Below, piece after piece: positions 23,185-32,057 of a stretch of DNA of 36,421 nt (its first letter is position 1; each line of letters opens with the position of its first letter). The position numbers and the translations under genes were made by a program. Source of the DNA: an uncultured Lachnospiraceae bacterium (GTDB lineage Bacteria > Bacillota > Clostridia > Lachnospirales > Lachnospiraceae); assembly GCA_905234595.1 (NCBI GenBank), contig CAJOID010000008.1:1-36421 (forward strand). The letters are read 5' to 3'. The notes under the pieces were generated by a model. The model was given only the letters and a program-made list of their open reading frames with translations. It was not told the DNA's origin and did no database searches.

Positions 23185-25866
23185 ATGAGCAAAATAGTTC
23201 TTATAGACGGTCACAGCATATTAAACAGAGCTTTTTTCGGCGTTCCGGATCTTACCAACTCCGAAGGGGTTCATGTTAATGCCATCTACGGGTTCCTGAA
23301 TATCATGTTTATGATCCTTGAGGAAGAGAAACCCGAGTATCTTACCGTTGCATTCGATGTTCATGCGCCTACTTTCAGGCATAAACTTTTCCCGGAATAC
23401 AAAGGCACAAGATCGCCTATGGCATCCGAATTACGTGAGCAGGTTCCGCTCATTCAGGATGTTCTCAGATCCATGAATATATGTGTTAAGACTCTGCCCG
23501 GATACGAAGCCGATGATGTGCTGGGGACCATAGCGAAGAGATGTCAGTCTCAGGGACTGGAAGTAAGCCTTGTGTCCGGAGACAGGGACCTGCTTCAGAT
23601 ATCCGATGAGCATATACGTATCAGGATCCCCAAGACACGTGGCGGCAAGACCACGATAGAGAACTATTACCCTGCAGACGTGGTGAATGAATACGGCGTT
23701 GATCCGCGCGTATTTATCGATATGAAGGCTCTTATGGGTGACACGTCGGATAATGTTCACGGCGTGACCGGTGTCGGGCCCAAATCGGCCGGTAATCTGC
23801 TTGTGCAATACGGTGATCTGGATGGGATCTATTCGCATATTGACGAGATGAAAGCTTCCGCCCAGAAGGAAAACCTGATCCGGGATAAGGAACAGGCTTA
23901 TCTGGCACGTACACTTGTTACCATAGATACCGCCGCACCGGTTACTTTCAGTCTGGATGAAGCGAAGATCGGAGATATGTTCAACCCTTCGTCCTATGAG
24001 TTTTTTAAGAAACTTGAATTCAGAAATTATCTGAACCGTTTTGATGCAGATGCTGCCTGCGATACGAGTGTGTCGGAGTCCGGATTTGTGACGATAAGCG
24101 ACCTGGCCGGAGCGGAAAACTTTTTTAACGGCTTAAGACAGGATATAGGATCTGCTTCCGAAGCAGGAAAGGAATTTCCGCTCGCTGTTTATATGCCTTT
24201 GGACAAGGATCCCGACAGCATCATGATGGTATCGGTATGTAAGCAGTCATCCGAGGTTACCACGATACTTTGCGGGGGCCTCATCACTCCGCAGGACATA
24301 TTGTTGCGTATCAGATCGATACTGTCTGTACCCGGAGTCACGTTTATTACTTATGATTCCAAGAATTGTTTCGAACTGCTCGATACTGATCTTCTCGAGG
24401 ACAGGACCTTTGATGTGACCATAGCATCTTATCTGCTGGATCCGTTAAGATCTCATTACGAACCCGAATATGTTGCATCCAGGTATCTGGGCAGAGTTAT
24501 CCCCGGTGCTGAACAGCTGCTCGGCAAATCTCATGATTACAGAGAAGCTTTTGAAAATGATAAAGACGGGCTTGTCAGATACAGTGCATATGCCGCGGGC
24601 AGTGCATTCGATGCTTTTCCTCTGCTTGTCGTCAGGCTGCGTGAAGAAGGTATGTACGATCTGTTCCGGGACATAGAGATGCCGCTCGCAAGAGTGCTTG
24701 CATCCATGGAGCATACCGGTGTACGGGTACGTCCGGCGACACTTAAGGAGTATTCCGAGACTCTGGGTAAGCGGATGTCCGAACTTGAGCATGATATATA
24801 TGCCAAGGCCGGAGAAGAGTTTAATATACTTTCGCCCAAGCAACTGGGGGTTATCCTTTTTGAGAAACTGAATCTGCCCGGTGGCAAAAAGACCAAAACG
24901 GGTTATTCGACCGCCGCCGATGTACTTGAGAAGATCTCTGACCAGCCTATAGTAGCAGATATCCTTGAGTACAGAGCCGTAAGTAAGCTTAAGAGCACCT
25001 ATGCCGACGGCCTGGCCGAGTATATCGGACCCGATGACAGGATCCGATCTACCTTCCATCAGACTATTACGGCTACGGGAAGGATATCCTCATCAGATCC
25101 GAATCTTCAGAATATCCCGACCAGGACCGAACTCGGACGGGGATTGCGCAAGGCTTTTATCCCGGGTGAAGGATGTGTATTTGCAGATGCCGATTACAGT
25201 CAGATAGAGCTCAGGATACTTGCTCATATGGCAGGTGATGCCGAACTTATTGCGGCGTACAGGGAAGGCGCAGATATTCACAGGATCACAGCATCCAAAG
25301 TGTTTGGGGTTCCCGCGGAGGAAGTTACGGATCTCTTAAGACGCCGTGCCAAAGCGGTCAACTTCGGTATTGTATACGGTATCTCATCATATGGATTGTC
25401 CGAAGATATAGGTGTTACACGCAAGGAAGCCGAAGAGTATATAAAGAATTACTTCGAGACTTTCCCCGGGATCAAAAGATATCTGGATGAATGCGTTAAG
25501 CGTGCCAAAAATGACGGGTATGTAACTACTCTGTACGGACGAAAGCGGCCAGTTCCCGAGCTTGCCTCATCCAATTTCATGCAGAGACAGTTCGGTGAAC
25601 GTGTTGCCATGAACTCCCCCATACAGGGCACGGCAGCCGATATAATGAAGATCGCAATGATCAGAGTCTGGAGACGCATGCGCAGGGAGGGATTAAGATC
25701 CCGTATCGTGTTACAGGTTCACGACGAGCTTCTCATCGATACATATCCGGACGAGACGGAACATATATCCGAACTGATGTTGGAAGAGATGAACCGGGCG
25801 GCGGATCTGAGCGTGGAACTGATCGCGGATCTGCACACCGGCAATGACTGGTATGAGGCCAAATGA
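23185..25866 (+). CDS. polA: DNA polymerase I
   Basis: Repair and Okazaki-fragment-processing polymerase of 893 residues. The 5' nuclease domain (about 1-285) has LIDGHSILNRAFFG, AFDVHAPTFRH, YEADDVLG, SGDRDLLQI and GDTSDNVHGV. The middle domain (about 300-480) lacks the proofreading exonuclease acidic residues: no D-x-E motif is found where DTET is expected. It is therefore probably inactive, as in many Firmicutes. The polymerase domain has motif A DYSQIELR (Asp670), motif B RRRAKAVNFGIVYG, and motif C QVHDELLI (Asp847). The start lies two bases after the zinc-finger gene; the stop overlaps coaE as ATGA. Confidence 0.97.
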   Translation: MSKIVLIDGHSILNRAFFGVPDLTNSEGVHVNAIYGFLNIMFMILEEEKPEYLTVAFDVHAPTFRHKLFPEYKGTRSPMASELREQVPLIQDVLRSMNICVKTLPGYEADDVLGTIAKRCQSQGLEVSLVSGDRDLLQISDEHIRIRIPKTRGGKTTIENYYPADVVNEYGVDPRVFIDMKALMGDTSDNVHGVTGVGPKSAGNLLVQYGDLDGIYSHIDEMKASAQKENLIRDKEQAYLARTLVTIDTAAPVTFSLDEAKIGDMFNPSSYEFFKKLEFRNYLNRFDADAACDTSVSESGFVTISDLAGAENFFNGLRQDIGSASEAGKEFPLAVYMPLDKDPDSIMMVSVCKQSSEVTTILCGGLITPQDILLRIRSILSVPGVTFITYDSKNCFELLDTDLLEDRTFDVTIASYLLDPLRSHYEPEYVASRYLGRVIPGAEQLLGKSHDYREAFENDKDGLVRYSAYAAGSAFDAFPLLVVRLREEGMYDLFRDIEMPLARVLASMEHTGVRVRPATLKEYSETLGKRMSELEHDIYAKAGEEFNILSPKQLGVILFEKLNLPGGKKTKTGYSTAADVLEKISDQPIVADILEYRAVSKLKSTYADGLAEYIGPDDRIRSTFHQTITATGRISSSDPNLQNIPTRTELGRGLRKAFIPGEGCVFADADYSQIELRILAHMAGDAELIAAYREGADIHRITASKVFGVPAEEVTDLLRRRAKAVNFGIVYGISSYGLSEDIGVTRKEAEEYIKNYFETFPGIKRYLDECVKRAKNDGYVTTLYGRKRPVPELASSNFMQRQFGERVAMNSPIQGTAADIMKIAMIRVWRRMRREGLRSRIVLQVHDELLIDTYPDETEHISELMLEEMNRAADLSVELIADLHTGNDWYEAK

Positions 25867-26459
25867 TGAGATCCATAGGTGTTACCGGCGGCGTGGGCTG
25901 CGGTAAATCGGTTATACTTAACTATATTTCCGAGCATTATGATGCCCGTATCATATATGCGGACAGACTGGCATATGAGCTGGAGAGTCCCGGGCATGAC
26001 TGCTATGACCGTATAGTATCCCTGCTCGGTGATGATATACTTGATCCCGAAGGATACATCGATAAGCATATCATGGCAGACAGGATATTTGGCGATCCCG
26101 TACTGCTCACGGAAGTTAACGGTATCATACATCCGGCTGTCAAAGAGTATATCTGTGCAGAGATCGAACGGCAAAGAGAAGCCGGTCATCCGGAGTTTTT
26201 CGTGCTGGAAGCGGCGCTTCTGATCGAAGAAAAGTACTATGACATACTCGATGAACTCTGGTATGTAAGGACCGATGCGGATATCCGGAGACAGAGGCTT
26301 AAAGCAAATCGCGGATATTCAGATGAAAAGACTGATTCGATCATGGCAGCGCAGCTGGATGATGCGACATATATGAAATATTGCAAATATGTGATAGATA
26401 ACAACGGCGATCCTGAAGCGGCTTTTTCTCAGGTGGATCTGATTTTAATGCGGAAATGA
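25863..26459 (+). CDS. coaE: Dephospho-CoA kinase
   Basis: Final step of coenzyme A synthesis, phosphorylating dephospho-CoA on the ribose 3' hydroxyl. The 198-residue protein carries the P-loop GVTGGVGCGKS (6-16) and an IYADRLAYEL stretch where the family has DADxxAR. LEAALLIEEKYYD and RRQRLKANRGYS follow in the lid and CoA-binding region. It may start at ATG 25863, overlapping the polA stop, or at the next codon 25866. The order polA-coaE is common in Firmicutes. The next gene begins 12 bases later. Confidence 0.94.
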   Translation: MMRSIGVTGGVGCGKSVILNYISEHYDARIIYADRLAYELESPGHDCYDRIVSLLGDDILDPEGYIDKHIMADRIFGDPVLLTEVNGIIHPAVKEYICAEIERQREAGHPEFFVLEAALLIEEKYYDILDELWYVRTDADIRRQRLKANRGYSDEKTDSIMAAQLDDATYMKYCKYVIDNNGDPEAAFSQVDLILMRK

Positions 26460-26471
26460 TGGGAGGCACAG

Positions 26472-28679
26472 ATGAATTATCCTGAATCACTGGTATTCGG
26501 ACTGGATATTGGAACCAGAAGCATAGTCGGAACGGTGGGATATAAGCAGGGAGATCTGTTCTATGTCGTGGCACAGCGCGCCAAGGAACATGAGACCAGA
26601 GCCATGCTGGACGGACAGATACATGATATAGCCAAGGTTGGAGAGACTATCCGTTATGTCAGGGAAGAACTCGAAGAGGCCATAGGTCAGAAACTGACGG
26701 ATGTATGTATAGCTGCCGCCGGCCGTGTCCTGCGTACCGTACAGGTACATGTTGAGGAAGAGTTCAGCACCGAGCGTTCCGTCACGGAAGAGGATATATT
26801 CTCACTGAACACGCAGGGTATCGAGTCTGCTTATAACGAGTTTAATGAGGATGCGGATGAAGCCACGGCGGAGATGAACTTCTACTGCGTGGGTTATTCC
26901 GTGGTCAGGTACTATTTAAACGGATATCAGATGGGTAATCTGGAAGGGCATAATGCCCGTAAGATCGGATGTGACCTGATAGCCACTTTTCTGCCGGATG
27001 ATGTTGTTGACGGCCTGTATAAGGCTGTTGCGATAGCAGATCTGAATGTAGCAAATATCACTCTGGAGCCTATCGCCGCTATATCTCTGGCGATCCCCGA
27101 GATGTACAGGATGCTGAATATCGCTTTGGTGGATGTCGGAGCCGGTACGAGCGATATATCTATCACCAAGGACGGAACCATTGTCGCCTTCGGCATGATC
27201 CCCAAAGCCGGTGATGCCATTACCGAAGCTGTATGCCAGCATTGTCTGGTGGATTTCAATACCGCAGATCAGATCAAAAAAGATGTGGAGAATGCAGATA
27301 AAGTTGTCTATAAGGATATCATCGGGCTGGATCAGAGTATAACTACCGATGAGCTTATCAAGGCTACCGAGCCCGTTATAAACGAAATGGCAGATCTTGT
27401 TGCTGCCAAGATCAAGGAACTGAACGGGGATAAATCCGTAAGTGCCGTATTTGTTGTCGGAGGCGGCGGACGTATGAAGGGATACACGGATGCTCTGGCC
27501 GAGAGGCTCGGTCTTTTACCCGAGCGTGTTGCCATTCGCGGACGCGAAGTCATGAGCAAGGTCATTTTCCAGCATGAGGATCTGACCATAGATTCCCTGC
27601 TTGTAACGCCTATAGGCATATGCTTAAGCTACTATGACCAGAGCAACAACTTCATCTATGTCAGCTTTAACGGCAGGAGCGTGAAACTCTATGATAACGG
27701 CAAGTCTACCGTTATCGATGCAGCCATGCAGGCACAGTTCTCGAATGAGGATCTTTTCCCCAAGAGGGGTACTCCATTACACTATTCGGTTAACGGAGTG
27801 GCCCGTATGCAGCGCGGCGAACCCGGTGAGAGTGCCCAGGTATTTGTCAACGGTGCGGCTGCGGATATTCACACGGAGATCAAGGATAAGGATCAGATCA
27901 AGGTCATAGAGTCGACAGCGGGAGATCCGGCACATCTTGAGATCGGTCAGATCCCCGAGTACGGTGCGACCATGGATATAGTCATCAACGGACAGACGAT
28001 CAGTCTTCCGAAATTTGCATCCGTAAACGGAGAACTTCAGTCCAAGTACTATGAGATAAAGACTGGTGATGACATTCATATGGTTGATTTCTATACGGTC
28101 GCTCAGGTCATCGAATTCATGGACGTTGTACTCAATCCTCAGATGAATGTCTATGTAAACAATAAAAAGGCGGATATGGATACGCCGATATATGCCAATT
28201 TCGATGTTGTATGGACGCTGGAGGAACTCAAACTTGATGATTACGAATCCGCCGGCGAATATGACAGCCTTCCGGACGGTGATGAGGATGTGGAATACAA
28301 ACGCCCTGAAGAAAGTGAAGCATATGAGACTACATATGCCGACAGGCATGAGAGTAATCCCTCTTATGAAGAGGGATCCGGGGAAGAAGGAACCGGAGAG
28401 GAAGCGGGAGATGAATCTTCAGAAGACGGATCTGCAGCATCATCAAAGAGTCTGGCTGATGCGGGTATAGTGCATGATATCACGGTGGAAGTAAACGGTG
28501 ATCAGGTTATTCTTTCAGGCAAGTCTGAATATGTATTTGTGGATGTATTTGCGTTTATAGATTTTGACCTCTCCAAACCTCAGGGCAGTGCCGTTGTGAC
28601 CACATTAAACGGTAAGGACGCTCAATATATGGAGAAGATCGATGAAGGTGATGCCATTGAAGTATACTGGCAGAAATAA
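26472..28679 (+). CDS. FtsA-like actin-fold protein with long C-terminal extension
   Basis: Actin-like ATPase of the FtsA/PilM/MreB superfamily. The phosphate-1 motif GLDIGTRSIVG is at 10-20, an SHS2-like insertion with VCIAAAGR and RTVQVHVE at about 78-95, phosphate-2 DVGAGTSD at 221-228, and the adenosine motif VVGGGGRM at 328-335. The actin-like core ends near residue 385. The remaining 350 residues have no helix typical of the FtsA membrane anchor; instead there are repeated beta-type segments containing VNG or ING, an acidic low-complexity stretch (about 595-660), and a final beta domain. Standard FtsA is about 420 residues. This longer clostridial relative next to coaE may act in cell division or envelope assembly, but its role is unproven. 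GGGAGG precedes the start. Confidence 0.8.
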   Translation: MNYPESLVFGLDIGTRSIVGTVGYKQGDLFYVVAQRAKEHETRAMLDGQIHDIAKVGETIRYVREELEEAIGQKLTDVCIAAAGRVLRTVQVHVEEEFSTERSVTEEDIFSLNTQGIESAYNEFNEDADEATAEMNFYCVGYSVVRYYLNGYQMGNLEGHNARKIGCDLIATFLPDDVVDGLYKAVAIADLNVANITLEPIAAISLAIPEMYRMLNIALVDVGAGTSDISITKDGTIVAFGMIPKAGDAITEAVCQHCLVDFNTADQIKKDVENADKVVYKDIIGLDQSITTDELIKATEPVINEMADLVAAKIKELNGDKSVSAVFVVGGGGRMKGYTDALAERLGLLPERVAIRGREVMSKVIFQHEDLTIDSLLVTPIGICLSYYDQSNNFIYVSFNGRSVKLYDNGKSTVIDAAMQAQFSNEDLFPKRGTPLHYSVNGVARMQRGEPGESAQVFVNGAAADIHTEIKDKDQIKVIESTAGDPAHLEIGQIPEYGATMDIVINGQTISLPKFASVNGELQSKYYEIKTGDDIHMVDFYTVAQVIEFMDVVLNPQMNVYVNNKKADMDTPIYANFDVVWTLEELKLDDYESAGEYDSLPDGDEDVEYKRPEESEAYETTYADRHESNPSYEEGSGEEGTGEEAGDESSEDGSAASSKSLADAGIVHDITVEVNGDQVILSGKSEYVFVDVFAFIDFDLSKPQGSAVVTTLNGKDAQYMEKIDEGDAIEVYWQK

Positions 28680-28691
28680 CGGTGATATGAG

Positions 28692-29489
28692 ATGAGAATC
28701 TGCCCCATAGCAAGCGGATCGAGCGGAAACTGCATATATGTGGGATCTGAGAGTACACACCTGATCGTGGACTGCGGACTGTCCGGCAAGAAGACTACGG
28801 CCGGTATAAATTCCCTCGACCTGTCAATGGATGATATATCTGCCATACTTATCACACATGAGCACAGTGATCATATAGGCGGGCTCGGTGTGCTTGCCAG
28901 AAAATACGGCATTCCGATATACACGACATCACTCACGGCGGATGCGATACTCAATTCTTCATGGGTAGGCAGGATCGATCATACCCTGTTTAATGATGTT
29001 TCACCAGATAAACCTTTTATGATAGGCGACATAGAGATCAATCCCATGAGGGTTTCTCATGATGCCATAGATCCTGTCGCATACCGATTCAGATGCGGAG
29101 ACAAGAGGAGTGCCATAGTCACTGACCTCGGGTTCTACAATGACTATATAGTTGAAGGGCTTAAGGGACTCGATGTTCTGATGATAGAGTCCAATCATGA
29201 TGTGAACATGCTTCAGGTCGGTCCGTATCCCTATCCCCTGAAACAGCGTATTCTGGGTGACAAAGGTCATCTGTCCAATGAGAATGCCGGCAAACTGTTA
29301 AGCCGCGTTCTGCATGACAATATGAAGCATATTATCCTCGGACATCTCAGTCATGAGAATAATATTCCGGAACTTGCCTTCGAATCCGTCAGAATGGAGA
29401 TCACAGCCAGTGATACTCCGTATAAGGGCGGTGATTTCCCGTTAACCGTTGCCAAAAGAAGTGAACCTACAGAGTGTGTTAACTTTTAG
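28692..29489 (+). CDS. MBL-fold metallo-hydrolase (YycJ/WalJ-like)
   Basis: Metallo-beta-lactamase-fold hydrolase of 265 residues. The N-terminal SGSSGNCIYVG stretch and the metal-binding THEHSDHIGG (H-x-H-x-D-H) are typical of the YycJ/WalJ group. Later metal ligands are in MRVSHDAIDPVAYRF, TDLGFY, SNHD and LGHLSHENN. Family members are thought to be 5'-3' exonucleases or phosphodiesterases, with WalJ linked to cell-wall and DNA replication control, but the substrate here is unknown. In other Firmicutes it follows walRK; here it follows the FtsA-like gene by 12 bases. GGTGA near 28681 is a weak ribosome site. Confidence 0.88.
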   Translation: MRICPIASGSSGNCIYVGSESTHLIVDCGLSGKKTTAGINSLDLSMDDISAILITHEHSDHIGGLGVLARKYGIPIYTTSLTADAILNSSWVGRIDHTLFNDVSPDKPFMIGDIEINPMRVSHDAIDPVAYRFRCGDKRSAIVTDLGFYNDYIVEGLKGLDVLMIESNHDVNMLQVGPYPYPLKQRILGDKGHLSNENAGKLLSRVLHDNMKHIILGHLSHENNIPELAFESVRMEITASDTPYKGGDFPLTVAKRSEPTECVNF

Positions 29490-29494
29490 ATCTT

Positions 29495-29500
29495 GGAGGA
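29495..29500 (+). promoter_or_regulatory. Ribosome binding site that fixes the lipoprotein start
   Basis: GGAGGA lies 5 bases before ATG 29506, which opens a clean lipoprotein signal. An in-frame ATG at 29449 lies inside the MBL gene and lacks a site. Confidence 0.8.
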
Positions 29501-29505
29501 GAATT

Positions 29506-30282
29506 ATGAAAAAGAGTATATCTGTCATTCTTGTAACGCTGCTTGCAGCCGTTTCGTTGTGTTCGTGCGGGGAAAAAACCGAGACGGAAAGTCCGGCGAC
29601 CGTGTCTGAAACAGTTGAAACCGTCGAAGAAACCGCAGACGAAACTGTCGAAGAAACCAAGGACGATGCTGCCGAAGAAACCGTAACCGCTACGACAGAA
29701 GAAACCAAGGACGAAACTGCCGAAGAAACCGCGGACGATACGGCACAGGTAGCCCTGCCTCCGTATGAATATCCCGGACCTGAACTGTTTTACAGCGTAT
29801 TGTATCAGTATCTGATCGATGAATATGCAGGTCAGTATGATAAAGTTGATGTCACCATCCCCTGTCCTTATATCATAGCAATGGAAGAGAGCGATAATAA
29901 GGATATTAAGGTGTGGGGAGATTTCTGGATCAACAACTATGACTTAAACGGCAATACCCTTGAGACCAGGTCCGGAGGGTCATATCCGGGATGTATTCAT
30001 ATGAGTATGTCGGATGAGGGAGGATATGAAGTGACCGGCATGGAAGTTGTCGCAGACGGTTCTGATTTTGAACCAACTGCAAAGAAGATATTCGGTGATC
30101 ACTATCAGGAGCTCATAGACAGTTCCGCGGATGAAAAGGGCCGGGAGGAGATCAGGGCTCAGATCATAGCCAACTATGTGGCAGCCAATAACCTCGATAT
30201 CACGGCTTATCAGGATTTCGGATGGGATCCGGTGAGTCTTCCCGAAGAGAATATTGACAGTTTCTACAGTGTTCTTGACTGA
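29506..30282 (+). CDS. Lipoprotein with Thr/Glu-rich tandem repeat, unknown function
   Basis: Secreted, lipid-anchored protein of 258 residues. The signal MKKSISVILVTLLAAVSLCS ends at the lipobox LCSC, with Cys21 the anchor. Residues 22-80 are acidic and Thr-rich and include five 8-residue repeats of the type EETxDxTx (41-80), probably a flexible spacer. The folded part (about 81-258) begins after PPYEYPGPELF and has no catalytic motif I recognise; many aromatic and acidic residues suggest a small ligand-binding or NTF2-like fold. The start is fixed by GGAGGA at 29495-29500. It lies 16 bases after the MBL gene. Confidence 0.8.
   Translation: MKKSISVILVTLLAAVSLCSCGEKTETESPATVSETVETVEETADETVEETKDDAAEETVTATTEETKDETAEETADDTAQVALPPYEYPGPELFYSVLYQYLIDEYAGQYDKVDVTIPCPYIIAMEESDNKDIKVWGDFWINNYDLNGNTLETRSGGSYPGCIHMSMSDEGGYEVTGMEVVADGSDFEPTAKKIFGDHYQELIDSSADEKGREEIRAQIIANYVAANNLDITAYQDFGWDPVSLPEENIDSFYSVLD
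29626..29745 (+). repeat. Five tandem 24-base repeats inside the lipoprotein gene
   Basis: Five head-to-tail units each begin GAAGAAACC. Units 1, 2, 4 and 5 share the pattern EET-x-D-D/E-x-A/V; unit 3 (EETVTATT) has diverged. The 24-base period keeps the reading frame, so copy number can change without a frameshift. Confidence 0.9.
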
Positions 30283-30288
30283 GTTTTA

Positions 30289-30294
30289 TATAAT
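30289..30294 (+). promoter_or_regulatory. Possible -10 element before the ACT-domain gene
   Basis: A perfect TATAAT lies in the 36-base gap between the lipoprotein stop and the ACT gene, with the ribosome site AAGGAG just after the expected start point. No -35 at the right spacing was found, so this is tentative. Confidence 0.35.
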
Positions 30295-30318
30295 TAGAAC
30301 ATAAAAGGAGTCTGATAC

Positions 30319-30591
30319 ATGGAAAAAGTAATAATCACGGTTGTAGGTAAAGATACTGTCGGGATCATCGCCAGAGTGTGTACATACCTGGCTGATAATC
30401 ATATTAATATCCTGGATATATCACAGACTATAGTTTCGGGTTATTTCAACATGATGATGGTCGTTGATATGGGAACGAGCGATAAGAAGTTCGTTGATCT
30501 GGCGGACAGTCTGGATGCTATAGGTCAGGAGATCGGTGTGGTAATACACGCACAGAAAGAAGAGATCTTCGATATGATGCATCGAATCTAG
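30319..30591 (+). CDS. ACT domain protein (UPF0237)
   Basis: Single ACT domain of 90 residues, a regulatory fold that usually binds amino acids. The start [20 protein letters not shown] and the following [12 protein letters not shown] are typical of the UPF0237 group related to the glycine cleavage regulator GcvR. AAGGAG precedes the start by about 7 bases. It is nearly always found directly before a UPF0210 gene, as here (37-base gap), so the two proteins probably work together, with the ACT domain sensing a ligand. Neither has a well-established reaction. Confidence 0.92.
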   Translation: MEKVIITVVGKDTVGIIARVCTYLADNHINILDISQTIVSGYFNMMMVVDMGTSDKKFVDLADSLDAIGQEIGVVIHAQKEEIFDMMHRI

Positions 30592-30628
30592 TTTACATAA
30601 CTCGATTTCCCAATATCCGGAGTGTATT

Positions 30629-31993
30629 ATGATCAATTTATTTGAAGTAAATGAAACCAACAATATGATAGAAAAGGATAATCTGGACGTGCGTACGATA
30701 ACCCTCGGATTATCCCTGCTGGACTGTGTGGACAGCGATATCGATAAAGTCTGTGATAAGGTTTATGAGAAGATCACCCGTAAAGCAGAACATCTCGTAG
30801 AAACGGGTGAAGAGATATCCAGAGAATACGGTATCCCGATAGTCAATAAACGTATCAGTGTGACTCCGGTCAGTCTTATAGGGGGTGCCGCAGCAAAGAA
30901 TTCCGACGACTTCGTTAAGATCGCCAAAACTCTTGATAAAGCTGCAAATACCGTAGGTGTAAATTTCCTGGGCGGATATTCGGCTCTCGTAAATCAGGGA
31001 ATGACTCCTGCTGATGAACTTCTGATAAGATCGATCCCCGATGCTCTGTCACAGACCGAACTTGTATGCAGTCTGGTCAATCTGGGATCCACTCGTGACG
31101 GTATCAATATGGATGCCGTACGACTGATGGGAGAGATCATACTTCAGACAGCCCGCAATACGTCTGACAGGGACTGTCTGGGATGTGCCAAACTTGTAGT
31201 ATTTACAAATGCTCCCGATAATAATCCTTTTATGGCGGGAGCTTTTCACGGAGTGACTCAGCCCGATGCCGTGATCAATGTCGGTGTAAGCGGCCCCGGT
31301 GTTGTTAAATACGCACTGTCCAAGGTCAGAGGTGCCGATTTCGAGACTCTGTGCGAAACCATCAAAAAGACTGCATTCAAGGTTACGCGTGTAGGACAGC
31401 TTGTAGCAAAGGAAGCTTCACGTATGCTGGATGTTCCTTTCGGTATAGTTGACCTGTCACTGGCTCCCACACCGGCGATCGGTGATTCGGTAGCCGATAT
31501 CCTGTGTGAGATGGGACTCGAATATGCCGGCGCTCCCGGTACGACCGCAGCTCTTGCAATGCTGAATGACCAGGTCAAGAAAGGCGGAGTAATGGCCAGT
31601 TCATATGTCGGCGGGCTTTCGGGAGCTTTCATTCCGGTATCCGAAGATCAGGGTATGATAGATGCGGTTGAAGCGGGTGCCCTCACGATCGAGAAACTGG
31701 AGGCCATGACCTGTGTATGTTCCGTGGGTCTCGATATGATAGCTATCCCCGGAGATACAAAGGCTTCTACGATATCCGGCATCATAGCCGACGAGATGGC
31801 GATAGGTATGATCAATCAGAAGACCACGGCCGTACGCGTTATTCCTGTAATAGGCAAAGGCGTGGGAGACAGGGTGGAATTCGGCGGATTGCTCGGTTAT
31901 GCCCCCATCATGCCTGTCAATCAGTTCTCCTGCGATGCTTTTATAAACAGAACGGGACGGATACCCGCCCCGGTTCACAGTTTCAAGAATTAA
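30629..31993 (+). CDS. PFL-like family protein (UPF0210/DUF711)
   Basis: Cytoplasmic protein of 454 residues whose sequence is distinctive for UPF0210: [16 protein letters not shown] near the start, then [34 protein letters not shown]-like [22 protein letters not shown] and [15 protein letters not shown]. The fold resembles pyruvate formate-lyase-type barrels, but the glycyl-radical end is not present, and the reaction is unknown. The start at 30629 matches homologues and has GGAG about 8 bases upstream. It is paired with the ACT gene before it. It ends 64 bases before the convergent aroA with no obvious terminator. Confidence 0.93.
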   Translation: MINLFEVNETNNMIEKDNLDVRTITLGLSLLDCVDSDIDKVCDKVYEKITRKAEHLVETGEEISREYGIPIVNKRISVTPVSLIGGAAAKNSDDFVKIAKTLDKAANTVGVNFLGGYSALVNQGMTPADELLIRSIPDALSQTELVCSLVNLGSTRDGINMDAVRLMGEIILQTARNTSDRDCLGCAKLVVFTNAPDNNPFMAGAFHGVTQPDAVINVGVSGPGVVKYALSKVRGADFETLCETIKKTAFKVTRVGQLVAKEASRMLDVPFGIVDLSLAPTPAIGDSVADILCEMGLEYAGAPGTTAALAMLNDQVKKGGVMASSYVGGLSGAFIPVSEDQGMIDAVEAGALTIEKLEAMTCVCSVGLDMIAIPGDTKASTISGIIADEMAIGMINQKTTAVRVIPVIGKGVGDRVEFGGLLGYAPIMPVNQFSCDAFINRTGRIPAPVHSFKN

Positions 31994-32057
31994 GTTTTAC
32001 CATTTGCCTATACTTTGGGGGCGGCTTCGGAAATCCTGATATATACTTTGAATCTGA

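Noticed and set aside
29626-29745. CRISPR-like array
   Set aside because: The repeats are contiguous without spacers and keep one reading frame in a lipoprotein.
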